Part shown: positions 46,330-57,396 of the stretch, in pieces | How positions within the stretch are numbered: position 1 is the stretch's first letter | How the letters are laid out: the number at the start of each line of letters is the position of its first letter | NCBI RefSeq assembly: GCF_000471905.2 | Contig: NW_006498549.1 | Coordinates: 511,338 to 575,337 of the forward strand | Reading direction: 5' to 3' | Origin: Amborella trichopoda | Lineage: Eukaryota > Streptophyta > Magnoliopsida > Amborellales > Amborellaceae | DNA length: 64,000 bases | Made by a program: the position numbers and the translations under genes | The notes under the pieces: generated by a model | Told to the model about the DNA's origin: nothing | The model's database searches: none | Seen by the model: the letters and a program-made list of their open reading frames with translations, nothing else

Positions 46330-47330
46330 TTGGGATACTATTGGCCTTCCATGATAGCTGATTCCTTAAGCTATGCTAAAAAGTGCCAAGTATGCCAAAT
46401 ACACTTCAGTCTGGTTTACCAACCTCTAGAGCCCTTACACCCAACGGTTGCATCATGGCCCTTCTCACAATGGGGTATGGACATCGTAAGGCCCATTGAC
46501 CCCCTTCAGCGATGGGTCATGGTTTTATCCTAGCTGCAAAAAATTACTTATCTAAGTGGGCTGAAGCGGTCTCCCTTATGCAGGTTCCTGGGATAGTTGT
46601 AGCCTACTTCATGTGGCATCATATCATATATCGCTTCGGAGTACCCAACCAGATCATATCTGGCAATGACCCTCAATTTAGGAGTCATCACATTGATTGC
46701 TTAGTTAACCAATTTAGTTTCGAATGGAGGTACTCGACTACGTACCACCCTCAGGTGAATGGATTAGCTGAGGCTTTCAATAAGACTCTGTGCAATGTCT
46801 TAAGAAGGTCAGTATAAAAAACAAGGAAGAATTGGTATGAGAAGCTTCCTGAAGCACTGTGGGCTTATCGTACTACTACATGAAATGCTACCGATTCCAC
46901 TTCCTATTCTCTAATCTATGGGGGTGAAGCAGTTTTACCTCTCGCAATACAAATCCCTTCATTGCAAGTCGTTATTCACCAAGGAATAACCGAAGATGAG
47001 AGAGTTAAGCTCCCGTATCAAGAATTGGATTCACTCGATGGCAAGAGGCTAGAGGCTCAGCAGAACCTTGAACTCAACCAAGGGAGAATGAAAAGGGCTT
47101 TTGACAAGTCTGGCAAGATCCACTCGTTCACCCATGGTGATCTAGTCTTAGATGTCAAGAGGCCGATTGTTATGCATGGCCGACGTAAAGGGAGGTTTGA
47201 GCCTAAATGGGAAGGTCCCTTTACAGTCAAAAAGGTCTCGCCCAACGAAGCCTACATATTGGCACATCCTGAAGGAAAGGAGGCGATGCCCTCTATCAAT
47301 AGGCGATAGCTAAAGAAGTACTATCTGTGA
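46330..47330 (+). pseudogene. Integrase, element B
   Basis: Zinc region: EVHSCICGQHRSGPK just upstream (46267-46311) and KKCQVCQ. Catalytic core: WGMDIVRP (first D), SGNDPQFRS (normally SDNGxQF, so the second D is displaced), HPQVNGLAEAFNKTL (E). C-terminal GRFEPKWEGPFTVKK and final INRR, stop, LKKYYL. Frame change near 46520 and stops at 46816 and 47308. Confidence 0.9.
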
Positions 47331-48059
47331 TGTGTATTCAAAAGAAAGGGACTCAACGCGAAAACAAGCAAGATAGGCCAAAAAAATTGCTAACTTTCTA
47401 TTTTATTGCAGTAAAAATGAGTTACAAGAGCCCATTACTAGGGAGGTTACAAGTCTCTTGTGTCTGAGGATAAGAGGACGGTTACAAACCAAACTTGTAC
47501 TCTTGCTCTTGCATCTGAGAGTAAGAGGACGGTTACAAGCCAAAACAAACGCCTGTCCCATGAAAGGAAGGCCCTTCTCATGAAGAAGAAGCGAAACCAC
47601 TTGGAGAGTTAGCATTAATTCATCCGACGAGTAAGAGGATGGTTACATGTCAGAAGACAAAGCAAAACCACTCCAAGAAGTTAGCCTCAATCCATTCGAC
47701 GTGTAGGTCAAACATACAAGCCAGATACCTCATCTAACGTGTATGTCGAACATACAACATAGGATCCATTTGACGTGTATATCAAACATACAAGAGGGGC
47801 TACCCTAGCAAGGAGCTGGCTTATGACGAAAAGCATGCCTTGTTCACGGTGGATGCCCTTCCACAGAACAACATGGACCTCGCTGTTGTCCTGGAGGATT
47901 TGGCTTCCAACAGGTACCACAAGCCACGCCTCATCCTTCGCCACTTTTTGCCGACCCATGAACATCGTCGTGCGTAGCTCATCGCCGAGCACCACAAACC
48001 CCGCACGTGACTTACTGCCATCCGTAAGCGTCTTTCTTCGCGTCGTGATAAGCTAAATG
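47331..48059. other. Region replacing the antisense PMD gene in element B
   Basis: No PMD homology. The minus strand has a 95-codon frame (47995-47708) starting MVLGDELRTTMFMGRQKVAK with KDEAWLVVPVGSQILQ; it sits where the 5' part of an antisense gene would be, opens further upstream in the same frame, and is unrecognised. The other strand's frame looks like a shadow. Confidence 0.4.
47460..47795. repeat. Short tandem repeats after integrase
   Basis: Two types: AAGAGGACGGTTACAAACC at about 47472, 47527 and (degenerate) 47633; and GACGTGTATGTCAAACATAC at about 47698, 47736 and 47772, spaced 38 bp. The second contains a GTATGT/ACATAC dyad. Confidence 0.7.
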
Positions 48060-48180
48060 TGCTGATGAGCGCCGACTAAAGTTAGCGCCTGTTGTGTACT
48101 CCAAAGGCCAGCACTAGTTGTGCTCGTAGCCCTTAGCGTCATCTGCCTTTCTTGAGGTTCAGTGCCGGCTATGTCGACCC
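48060..48180. repeat. Degenerate TTAGCGCC minisatellite next to the antisense leader
   Basis: AGCGCCGACTAAAGTTAGCG, CCAGCACTAGTTGTGC and CCCTTAGCG variants. Equivalent of 11770-12010 in element A. Confidence 0.6.
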
Positions 48181-48800
48181 TCCAAACCATCAGCTCCAGT
48201 TGCACTTCTTTTAGCGCAGGCTCTGTCGCGACTATTCACCTCCCGAGACTCATCATTTTTCAAAACTTAAGTTTTTGCACCTCCTTAATGGTCAAACAAT
48301 TTCCAAGGATAAAGCTCAAACCCTCAACAATTGTACGCCTTCCCCACGACGGTTCACCTCCTACAATCAAACGGCCCACCTCCTGTGGCCATTCGTCTCC
48401 CTTCGAAACTTTTCTTATACGGTCGAAAACCACTGAAGAACTTTCCCGCCCATGGTTTTGGCTTGAGTGTCACCAGAACCTCACCGGAAAACTCTTGCAA
48501 ACTTCCCCTAAGTTCCCGGAAACTTCTGCAACACCACTAGCAGTGCCGAAAAACTTCTACATCGCCGGGAAACCCCTAAAAATCCCTACTCTCCTTGCTA
48601 CTCTCTTTGCAACTTCGCCAATTCTGGGAAAAGTCCACACACTGAAGGTTTTTTCTGGCCGAAATCCTACTGTTTACCGAAGAATCTTCCCTGCAAAACT
48701 CCTACTGAAGTCTTACTCCTTACCAGAACTTCAACCATTGAGACCCTCTCCTTACTATTAAAGAAAATTGTTGCTTAAGTTTTTACCCTTGGTGGAAAAT
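48180..48800 (-). other. Antisense leader, element B
   Basis: Minus strand carries GGAAGATTCTTCGGTAAACA and related phrases shared with element A's leader. The 199-codon plus-strand frame across it is best seen as a shadow. Confidence 0.55.
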
Positions 48801-48821
48801 AAGGGAAAACGGGATTTTACC

Positions 48822-48832
48822 CCCTTATATAG
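48822..48832 (-). promoter_or_regulatory. Antisense TATA box, element B
   Basis: Minus strand CTATATAAGGGGG then GTAAAATCCCGTTTT. Conserved with 11006 and 63319. Confidence 0.7.
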
Positions 48833-48899
48833 ACTACATTGCCCTCAAATGCCCCTCAAAAACTCGAAATTCCAATTGCATCCAAGGAAAGCCACGCAA

Positions 48900-49200
48900 C
48901 GATGTGCCTGGTCGAGCCTCGACCGGGGGCTCGAGGTAACTCTCTTCCCCAATGTTGTCTTAGCACCGGGTGATTTTCCAAATACAACCCTAGCGCCAGT
49001 TGATTTAGTGCCGGGTGAGTTTCCAAATACAACCCTTGTGTAGGTTGACTTAACGCCGGGTATGTTTTCAGAAACGACCCTAGCACCGATTAACTCAGTG
49101 TCAATTGACTGCAGATAACATCACGAGTCATTCACAATGCCCGTAGAATGTTTAACAACCCATTGTCGGTTATGTTGTGAGAACTCAGCGCCGATTGAAT
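48900..49200. repeat. Degenerate minisatellite upstream of antisense promoter, element B
   Basis: ACCCTAGCGCCAGTTGATTT, TTAGTGCCGGGTGAGTTTCC, CTTAACGCCGGGTATG and similar. Core matches the LTR array of the same element (CCTAGCACCGAC). Confidence 0.75.
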
Positions 49201-49249
49201 ATTCGCAAGAGACCATTAGCGCTACACATGGCACCAGCTGTATTTCAAG

Positions 49250-49560
49250 TAGTTTATGCCCTACCACTATCCCTAGTGAAGTTGCACTCAAGCCATGATG
49301 TGTCTTCCCCAATGGAGTTACACATGGACCGTTGCACCCAAACCATGACTCCCTAAATGAAGTCAAGAGCTATCCCTCATCCCCCAGTAGGAGTCGCACC
49401 CATACTGCAGCCCATTATCCCCAGTGGGGTTAGGGTCATTCTTACCTCTTCAATTCCCGGTGGGTCTGTTTCACACCAAGCTATCTTATTCCCAAGGAGT
49501 CGGGTTATATTCATAAGTCAATTCTCTAAAGAGTACGCTTACCTCCTTTAAACCCTAGTG
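49250..49560. repeat. PBS-complementary motif array, element B
   Basis: In sense orientation: ATCCCTAGTGAAGTT (49269), TTCCCCAATGGAGTT (49305), CCCCCAGTAGGAGTCGC (49381), ATCCCCAGTGGGGTT (49418), and weaker copies. These resemble the tRNA-Arg 3' end and are complementary to the PBS. Confidence 0.75.
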
Positions 49561-49699
49561 AAGTCTACCTCTGTTGACTAGCCTTCTTCAGGTCACCATT
49601 TTCTTCTAAGCCTTCAGTTTGTGAATGGCCTAACCATTTTATCCTCAGGGAGTCGGATCGCTAACCACAGACCTATTCCCCATGGAGTTCCACCTACAT

Positions 49700-50640
49700 A
49701 GCGACCCAGCCTCGGTCCGTGCTGCACGACCCTAAACTGCTTAGCCTCGGTCCATGCTGCACGACCCTAAACTGCATAGCTTCGATCCGTTCTACATGAC
49801 CCTAAATTGTACAGCCTCTATCCATGCTGCACGACCCTAAACTCCACAGCCTTAGTCTAGATGCATGACCCTAAACTGCATGGTCCAAACTATATGACCT
49901 TAAACTGTAGCGGTGGTCTATGCTGCATGACCTTAAACTGCACAACACCATGGTCCAAACTATATGAATTAAAACTATAGCGGAGGTCTAGTTGCACAAC
50001 CTTAAACTACATGGTGCCGTATGACTTTAAACTACATAACCACGGTCTAGTCGTATGACCTTACACCATAGCACCCGTCCTAGCCACATGACGTTAAAAG
50101 GCTCAACAACCACGGTCCAGCTGTATAACCTTAAACCATAGTGCACGTCCTGCTGGCATGACGATGAACTGCTTTGCCCAGGTCATGGAGGAATAACCAT
50201 AAACTCGCCCACACATATGCCACATATGTGCACACACCTTTCACACATGCCTTTCATATAGTGTGCGTGCACCACCTGCATTACCTCCTCAGTGAGTCCA
50301 TTCATTTCATCACCATACATCATTCCTCAATGACTCTCACCCATACTCACAACATGGTGAACCATCCTGCCATCTATACTCCTTGTAAGTTAGTGGGTCA
50401 CCATCATCCTCTCACATTTCATACATCGTCCATCTCTCATAAGTAGCCCCGAGCCATCTCCCCAAGTGAGCCAAACCACCATACTCACTCCATGGCTTCA
50501 TAGACTCCCATCCATCACGATCGCGGTCTAGCTGTATGACCCTAAACCATAGTGCACGTCCAGGCCGCATGGCGGTAAACTGTTTCGCAAAGGTCTCGAA
50601 GGCATGACCTTAAACATGCCTTCACAAAGCAAAAGGGAAA
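49700..50640. repeat. Satellite-like array, element B
   Basis: Inverted counterpart of 7960-10050 with CATGACCTTAAACTG and CACGACCCTAAACTGC units. It is split by single-copy-like sequence at 50200-50520, whose equivalents in A (8045-8300) and C (61620-61900) occupy the same place. Confidence 0.85.
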
Positions 50641-50808
50641 AGAATAATGGGCATAGTGTATACCTGAACAAGAGAACGCTATGAGTAAAATTGATGGACG
50701 AGCATGGTCACGAAACCATGAGTAAAAGAGTTGCATGAATAAAAAAACCGGGCACGGTGAAAACTCAAAGGGGCATCGTGAGCAAGAAGAAGAAAAAAAA
50801 AGGTAGAC

Positions 50809-50994
50809 ATGACCAGAAGGTCATCAGTAAAAGAACTCCATAAAAAGAAGGTGGTGAAAACTGTCTCTAAGGCACCGCTTCCCAAGGCCAAGCGAAAATC
50901 CACAAAGGATGCTTGGATCAATAAACAGGTTGATGCAGTACTCGTCTCAACAGGCGCCTTCAATCTTCACTCAAAAGAAGAAAATCCCCGGTGA
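50809..50994 (+). CDS. Small lysine-rich reading frame, counterpart of 7470-7775
   Basis: 61 codons in sense direction: MTRRSSVKELHKKKVVKTVS, KAKRKSTKDAWINKQVDAVL, HSKEENPR. Truncated by a stop where element A's copy continues. Same place in the 3' module. Unrecognised. Confidence 0.45.
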   Translation: MTRRSSVKELHKKKVVKTVSKAPLPKAKRKSTKDAWINKQVDAVLVSTGAFNLHSKEENPR

Positions 50995-51698
50995 CATAAA
51001 ACTCAGGAACCGAAAAACATGACCTTCAAGAAAAAGATTCCGACAGTCTAAGTCCAGTTGCAAATGGACTTAAAGACAGAAGACTCGCCAAGATGGAAAG
51101 ACAAGTCTCATGAGGAAGAACATTATTCTCATGAGGTAACAATTACACTCTAAGAAAAAACATTACAAAGGCAATAAACTGACAAAGCAATGGGAGAACC
51201 TATCAGAGACTTCAGCTCGCCTAGCCCACAGATCTAAACCTTCGGTACCAGCTAACACTGCCCTCAACTAGACTCGGTAGTCGAGACCCAAAGTGCTACT
51301 TTGAACGTTAAAAGCAAACCTAGTGTAGTAGCAAACCGCGCCTACCAAATCAAACCAATGAACCCAGACCAAATGGGAACAATTCCCTTCGCTGGCCCCG
51401 ATTCTGACTGACGAGGTCCATACAAAATCCTAAGATTCAGAATCACAAAAAGTCCGCATGAGGGTGAGTACTTCGATAAGCTCCCTAAAAAAAGTTTCTT
51501 ATCCCCCTAACTTCTCCACGGAAGGACCCGTGAACAATGCATCCCTACATCTGAGCAGCCTAGTTACACCATTACGTGAATCTCCTTGGCGTTCACGTGA
51601 TCCTATGGCTAGGAAGGAAAAAAGTAAAATTCAAAAGAAACTTTCCTAATGATTGTCCTTCTCGCTTCTCTTGAAGTACAACATTCGGCGAGGCAAGC
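50995..51698 (+). other. 3' UTR of element B
   Basis: Matches 6880-7469 and 60453-61200 in inverse orientation. The last bases before the LTR (GGCGAGGCAAGC) are the best candidate for a short purine-rich tract; no long PPT is present. Confidence 0.6.
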
Positions 51699-52066
51699 TG
51701 TTTGAATGTATTTTTCAGGACCTTGGTCCCTAATAAGAGGCAAGTAAATAAAGCCTACAAGACAGTGAAAATTCTTAAAAGTCTTAGAATTGCACCAGAA
51801 TTGGACAAAATCGTCATCAACACTCCAAAAGACCACCTGCCAAGTTTTGTTACATTCAGACATGAATTCAGCCTGAGTGAGTCATAGACCCAGGTGAGGT
51901 GTGTCCCGCATCACATCAAATTCCTTTCTCATCGGTTGGTGTACCTACCCTTGTTTCTTAACATGGTTCTTGAGAGAGCGGTCTCAAGTCCTGGGTTCTC
52001 CTTGAAACCCGAGACACTTGCCACCAGATCGTTCTGACCCAAGGGCGAGATCGAGGCATCTAACCA
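51699..52066 (+). repeat. 3' LTR remnant of element B
   Basis: First about 170 bp of the LTR (TGTTTGAATGTATTTTTCAG to TTACATTCAGACATGAATTC) joined at about 51868 to the last about 200 bp (ending GAGGCATCTAACCA). Around 2.2 kb, with promoter and minisatellite, is deleted. Confidence 0.85.
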
Positions 52067-52696
52067 GCATGGCTATAACATGACCTTCATCTAGATGAGA
52101 GGATTCATAATCGACCCCTCTTTTTAACTGACAAGTTACATGCTTGCCAAATCAACAAAATCCTACTAGATGAGGGGTCAGCAGTGAACCTCATGCAAAG
52201 AAGGATTCTCACAGAAATCGGGACAAGTGTTTAACAGATTGAGCCCACGAACTTAAAAATTCAAGGATTTAACTCGTCCTATCGGGGGAGAAACCGGCTG
52301 GTGTAATCCGCCTCAAGCTCAAAATTGGGGATTTTGAATTCTTTCACTCTATTCCATGTCATTGATAAAGACACTTCTTACAATATTCTTTTGGGTCACC
52401 CCTGGTTACATGACTATGGAGTAGTTCTATCTACCCTCCATCAGTGCTTCAAGTATAGCCGGGATGGAAGTTAACACACGGTCTATGTTGATAAGAGGTT
52501 GTTTCCTATTATTGAGTCACACTATGTTGATGCCAAGTACTATTTTATAAACGCAGTACACTCTCAAGAGCTCTTGCTACCTGTGAAGACCTTCACGCAC
52601 CCAAAGTTGCGAGAGACTGCCATAACCTCTCACAAAGATGTGCAAGACATTGCGGGATCACTTAATCTCATGTTTCAAGAAGAAAATAGATATTGA
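52067..52696 (+). pseudogene. Tat aspartic protease fragment
   Basis: Reads HDLHLDERIHNRPLFLTDKL, ILLDEGSAVNLM (catalytic D-x-G-S at 52169-52180), [45 protein letters not shown], with stops and at least one frame change. The open part 52499-52696 continues into the post-protease linker (FPIIESHYVDAKYYF). It lies outside element B's LTR although both elements here lack a protease, so it is displaced or from a third element. Confidence 0.85.
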
Positions 52697-53349
52697 AAAG
52701 TGATTCCCTTAACCCCAGTTAACGGGAATCTTCCCACTTCCCCAAAATATGTTACTCTCGTTGGTAAAGTACCTCGATTCACCCTCCAAGTCGAGACGAC
52801 CTGATGGCATGGCTCCGGGTTTGAGATGGACCTGGGACCTAAGATCGCTCTCTCGAGAACTGCGTAAAGGACACACGGGTAGGAATACAAACCGATGAGA
52901 GAGGAATTTAGGTCGTGAGGTGGGACTCACCTCACGTTGGTCTGTGACACACTAGGGCTGCTCGCGTGGACGCCCTCTTAGATCACATGGAATGCCCCCT
53001 AGCTATAGCTTGTTCTGAATCGCATCCCTTAGCCTATTTCTTCTTTCTTATAACCACACACACACATTACAATACAAACAAGTGGGTCAGAAGACCCCAC
53101 ATTGTCATAGGGTGAGCGCACACGTGCGCGTGTACTCAAAGGAAAATGAAAAAAAAATAACATAATGGAGTTCGTGTCAACTCAATAGCCTTATAGCGTC
53201 TCTTTGACGAGGGTCTCTTAGAGTATATTTTACAATAAAGAAAAAAAAAGGAAAAGGGGTTAGATGGAGAAAAGACATTAGAGAGAAGATAATTTTAGGG
53301 AGAAGAGAAAGAAAGAGAAGGGGATAAAAAGGGAAAAAAAGAGAAGAAT

Positions 53350-54270
53350 GCTGGTTTGTCTTTCACCCAAATCCTTCAGAGCAAGAAGATGAAGTAGAGA
53401 AAGAAAAGAGAGATGAAGGCTGGTTTGTTTTTCACCCAGGTCCTTCAAAGAAAGAGAAAAGAGAAACGAAGGCTGGTTTGTTTTTCACTCAGATCCTTCA
53501 GAGATAAAATGTATTTTTGGAAAAAAAGAGAGAAAAGAGGAACAAAGGTTGGTTTGGATTTCACCCAGATTCTTCAGAGAGAGAAAAGAGAAACAGAGGC
53601 TGGTTTGTTTTTCACCCAGACCCTTCAGAGATAAAAATGTATTTTTGGAAGAAAAGAGGAACGAAGGCTGGTTTGGATTTCACCCAGATCCTTCAAAGAA
53701 AGAGAAAAGAGAAACGAAGGCTGATTTGTTTTTCACCCAGATCCTTCAGAGATAAAATTGTATTTTTTGAAGAAAAGAGAGAAAAGAGGAACGAATGCTG
53801 ATTTGGATTTCACCCATATTCAGAGAAAGAGAAAAGAGAAACGAAGGCTGATTTGTTTTTCACCCAGATCCTTCAAAGATAAAAATGTAATTTTGGAAGA
53901 CAAGAGAGAAAAGAGGAACGAAGGCTGGTTAGGCTTTCACCCAGATCCTTTAGAGAAAGAGAACAGAGAAACGAAGGCTGGTTTGTTTTTCACCCAGATC
54001 CTTCAAAGATAAAAATGTATTTTTGGAAGAAAAGAGAGAAAAGAGGATCGAAGGATGGTTTGGCTTTCACCCTGATCCTTCAGAGAAAGAGAAAAGAGAA
54101 ATGAAGGCTGGTTTGTTTTTCACCCAGATCCTTCAGAGATAAAAATGCAATTTTGGAAGAAAAGAGAGCAAAGAGGAATGAAGGCTGGGTTGGCTTTCAC
54201 CCAAATCCTTCAGAGAAAGAGAAAAGAGAAACGAAGGCTAGTTTATTTTTCACCCAAATCCTCCAGAAAG
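53350..54270. repeat. GGCTGGTTTGKWTTTCACCC tandem repeat
   Basis: About 14 half-units of 50-75 bp: AACGAAGGCTGGTTTGTTTT, TCACCCAGATCCTTCAGAG, then alternately a GAAAAGAGA spacer or ATAAAAATGTATTTTTGGAA. The overlapping frames encoding repeated FFTQILQR or FSPRSFRDK peptides derive from this and are not genes. Confidence 0.9.
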
Positions 54271-54399
54271 AAGAGGAAGAAAATGGATGAGAGAGGGTGA
54301 AGGTTAGCTTGGCTCTCGCTAAAACTACCAAAAGGGAGAGGAGATGAAAAGAATGAGAAAAGAGACGGCAAGAGAAGAGAAGAGAGAAGTTTGACGTGC

Positions 54400-54740
54400 T
54401 GACTAGAATGGTACGGTGGCAAGACTGACACAGCGGTTGGTCTGATACGACAGCTAGATGGCCATGGTGACTAGACTGGCACGACGGCTAGATTGCTCGG
54501 CCGCAAGACTAACACGGTGGTAAGACTGGCACGACGGCGAGACCTGTACAATGGCTAATCTGGTGCAGTAGCTAGACAAGCACAGTGAATAGACTAGCAC
54601 CGCGGATAGATTGCTTGGCGGCAAGACTGACACGACGGTGAAACCTGTACAACCGCTAGTCTGGCGCGATAGCTAGATGGGTACGGTGACTAGACCCGCA
54701 TGTTGGCTAGACTACTCGATGGCAAGACTGTCACGATGGC
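54400..54740. repeat. GGCAAGACTGRCACGRYGG degenerate repeat
   Basis: About twelve units of 25-30 bp, amplified from LTR sequence that is present in less repetitive form at 57950-58150 and 21200-21330. Confidence 0.75.
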
Positions 54741-54789
54741 ACAAGGCTCAGCCTACCCTCCAGTCAAGCAAGCAAAAGAGAGAAAGAGG

Positions 54790-55490
54790 AGAGAAAGAAG
54801 AGATAGAAAATATGCACGGCAGTGTACTCTACTGTACCAAATAGAGAGAGAGGAGAGAGAAACATGCACGGTGGTGTACTCTGCTGTGTCAGACAAAGAG
54901 ATAGAAGAGAGAGAAAATGTTCATGACAGTGGACTCCATCGTGCCAAATAGAGAGAGAGAGAAGAGAGAAAATGTGCAAGACGATGTACGCCATTGTGCC
55001 AAACATTGAGAGAAGAAAGAAAATGCACATAGTAGTGTACTCCACTGTGCCAGACAGAGGGAAACTAGAGAGGAAAAACGTGCACAATGGTGTACTCTAC
55101 TGTGCTAGACAAAGAAAGAAGAGAGAGAAAGAGTGTGCATGATGGTGTACCTCATTGTTTCAGACATAAACAGAGAAGAGAGAGAAAATGTGCATGACGA
55201 TGTACTCTATCATGTTGGATAGAGAGAGAAGAGGGGGAAAATTTGGATGATGGTGTAGTCTGTCATGCTAGACAGAGAGAGAAAGAGTGTGCATGATAGT
55301 GTACCCCACCATGTCAGACAGAGAAAGAGAAGAGAGAAAACACACACGATGGTGTACTCCATCGTGTGCCAGACAAAGAGATAGAAGAGAGGGAAAACAT
55401 GCACGGTGGTGTACTCCGTCATGCCAGATAGAGAGAGAAGAGAGAGAAAAAGTGCGCACAATGGTGTACCCCATCATGTCAGATAAAGAA
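54790..55490. repeat. 53-57 bp minisatellite with strong dyad units
   Basis: About 13 units of GCACGGTGGTGTACTCCGTC then ATGCCAGA and a GAGAGAGAAGAGAGAAAA spacer. At 55343-55368 arms CACACGATGG and CCATCGTGTG are a perfect 10-bp pair around TGTACT. Confidence 0.9.
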
Positions 55491-55890
55491 AGATAAGAGA
55501 GAGAGAAAGGGAAAGGAAAGAAGGGGAGAAAGAAGCGAGAGAAAGGAAAAAAGAAGGGAGAAAAAGGAAAGAAGCAGAGAGATAAAGGAAAGAAGAAAGA
55601 GAGGAAGGATAGAAGTTGAGAGAGAAGGAAAGAAGTAGAGAGAGAAAAGAAAGAAGTAGAGAGAAAGGAAAAAAGAAGAGAGAGAAAGATGAAAGAAGAA
55701 GAGTGAGAGAAAGAAGAGAGAGAAGGAAGAGAGAGAAAGAAGAGAGAAGGAAGAGAGAAAAAATAAAGGAAGAAGAGAGAGAAAGAAGAAAGAAAGAGAA
55801 AGAAGAGAGAGAATGAAGAGAGAAAGAAAAGAGGAAGAGAGAAAAAGAAAAGAGGAAGAGAGAGAAAGAAGCGAGAAGAGAGAAAGTTAC
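55491..55890. repeat. GA-rich low-complexity tract
   Basis: Purine-only runs of AGAGAGAAAGAAGA type over about 390 bp. The 211-codon minus-strand Ser/Phe/Leu frame over it is an artefact of composition. Confidence 0.9.
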
Positions 55891-56027
55891 CTGTAATGCC
55901 CAAGGGTACCTGTCTAGATCTTCTTTCTCCTCTCTCTCTCTAAACCATGGCCTATATACTCACGCAAAACATCTACTTTTTAATTGATCAAGACGGTTTT
56001 TTATTTTACATGTGCACATCACGTGCT

Positions 56028-56037
56028 TATATATATT
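56028..56037 (-). promoter_or_regulatory. TATA box of the 4.6-kb LTR
   Basis: Minus strand AATATATATAAGC. Confidence 0.55.
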
Positions 56038-57396
56038 TTAAGTCCAAACATGGGCAGATGCCCAATTCTTAACCTAATTGTAGAAAAATATGAAAAGATT
56101 TAAAAAATATTAGGAAAATAGGGGAAAAATGATGATTTTGCCCCTTACCCACAAATCCTAAAATTCCATTTAAGTCCCTATCATGGCCATGCAACCTTTT
56201 CAATCTTTCGGGGTCCGTTCGGGGTCTTCTAGTCTTCATCCGGCCAAAATATTATTCTTTTCTTGATCGGCTTGTGAAGACGGTCATTTGATACCCATTT
56301 CAAGCCATGGATCGAACTTTTGGTCCACTATCACGAGATATGAAAATCATGAGAAATGTGCGATCTTTGATTCAAGATAACACCTATTTCTCAGTGCTTT
56401 TCCATGATTTATTCATTGTATTTTGATGAGCATGTCATCATGAGCGTTTGGGGACGAACGTGGCTCGATTTGGTGTCTGAACGATGATTTTCCTAATTTG
56501 GTATTTTGACCGGAGTTTGGTTTCCGATGACCAGATATTACAGCAACTTCGTACTCATCGTGCATCAAATCTGACCGTCCATCACATGCGAGGCTCGGCT
56601 CAGATGAAGCCTCTGACCTCGTGCGCATAATGGGTCAGGTTTCGGGCCCATCCAACATGTGAAGGACATGATGTGGGTGTTCGATCGAGGGGACATGCTG
56701 CTAAAAATTCCTTGCTACCATTAGAATTTTTCGACAATCTTCTCTCTTTGATTTCTCTAGGCTCAGGCCGTGTTATTGCGTGTGCCACATATCAAATCGA
56801 CCAGGTCGACGAGGCGACCATGCTCCCAAAATTTGAGCTCGATCTGACTCGAGATAAGGAAGATACGACCATGAAAAATTTGCTCTCGAAATGGTGAAGC
56901 ACAGTTTTCATTAATGGAAAATGGTTCATCGAGGGTGCACTGTATTAATGTACAACCTATCCATTTTAGGTAATTTGGCCATAACTTACTCTAGAAGCGT
57001 CTCAATGCGTCGATGATACCCGAGGGTTTTCAAACATTCTGAATCCAATGGAGATGCTTTAGAGATCATTTGACACTCCGATTATGGTGTTGTAGTTCAG
57101 GGTCCATTTTCAGCATGATAAAGGTAGAATTTCCCAAGACTGTTTTATCGTTTGCAATGCCTTAAACTTGTCGGATTGCGACGAAACTTGGTAGGTGTTC
57201 TTAAGTGACCCTTAGCTACGTTCCTGCACTTTTTTGGGCCATTCTGAGACTACTGAAAATTTCACTTCTAGATAAGGGCTTATTGTCCTACGACTCCCAT
57301 AGTCCACAGGTGTTCTCGAACCTGTGGTCCTAGGTCACGAACTGCTCTCTCCTTATTCACATTGGGGATATAAGTGTCAAAAAATACTTTCAAACA

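Larger units (their letters stand above)
44011..47330 (+). pseudogene. Pol of element B (RT, RNase H, additional RNase H, integrase)
   Basis: Starts with the RT leader (MSSEEKEHFTTFL, then NHDVFAWHYHEMPDLDP) and ends with the integrase C-terminus LKKYYL. Stops at 44056, 44152, 44875, 45366 and others; frame changes near 44940, between 45896 and 46330, and near 46520. Domain order RT, RNase H, additional RNase H, integrase is diagnostic of Tat. Confidence 0.9.
37377..52066 (+). mobile_element. Element B: Tat-lineage Ty3/gypsy retrotransposon, inactive
   Basis: About 14.7 kb: 5' LTR 37377-39980, PBS 39984, gag 40085-43640, pol 44011-47330 (RT, RNase H, additional RNase H, integrase), antisense-promoter module 48060-48832, repeat blocks to 50640, basic reading frame 50809, 3' LTR remnant 51699-52066. 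Protease and the body of the antisense PMD gene are absent. Left flank ACCTC and right flank GCATG do not match, so no target duplication supports a simple insertion. Left neighbour is chromovirus gag, right neighbour a Tat protease, so the borders are rearranged. Confidence 0.85.
52762..57396 (-). repeat. Tat LTR copy enlarged to 4.6 kb by tandem arrays
   Basis: Left edge is TGGTAAAGTACCTCG (reverse of the LTR end). The right edge carries the LTR start, which reads TGTTTGAAAGTATTTTTTGA on the minus strand. About 2.5 kb (53350-55890) is tandem repeat; the rest matches other LTRs. TATA box at 56028-56037. Confidence 0.85.

Noticed and set aside
48162..48761. 199-codon plus-strand frame in element B
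   Set aside because: Opposite strand of the antisense leader; not open in elements A or C and no motif seen.
37372..52071. Target-site duplication for element B
   Set aside because: Flanks ACCTC and GCATG do not match.
53413..54012. Overlapping frames encoding repeated FFTQ and FSPRSF peptides
   Set aside because: Produced by the tandem repeat; frames shift with each unit and no other LTR keeps them.
55268..55903. 211-codon minus-strand frame, Ser/Phe/Leu-rich
   Set aside because: Lies on a GA-only tract; composition alone removes stop codons.
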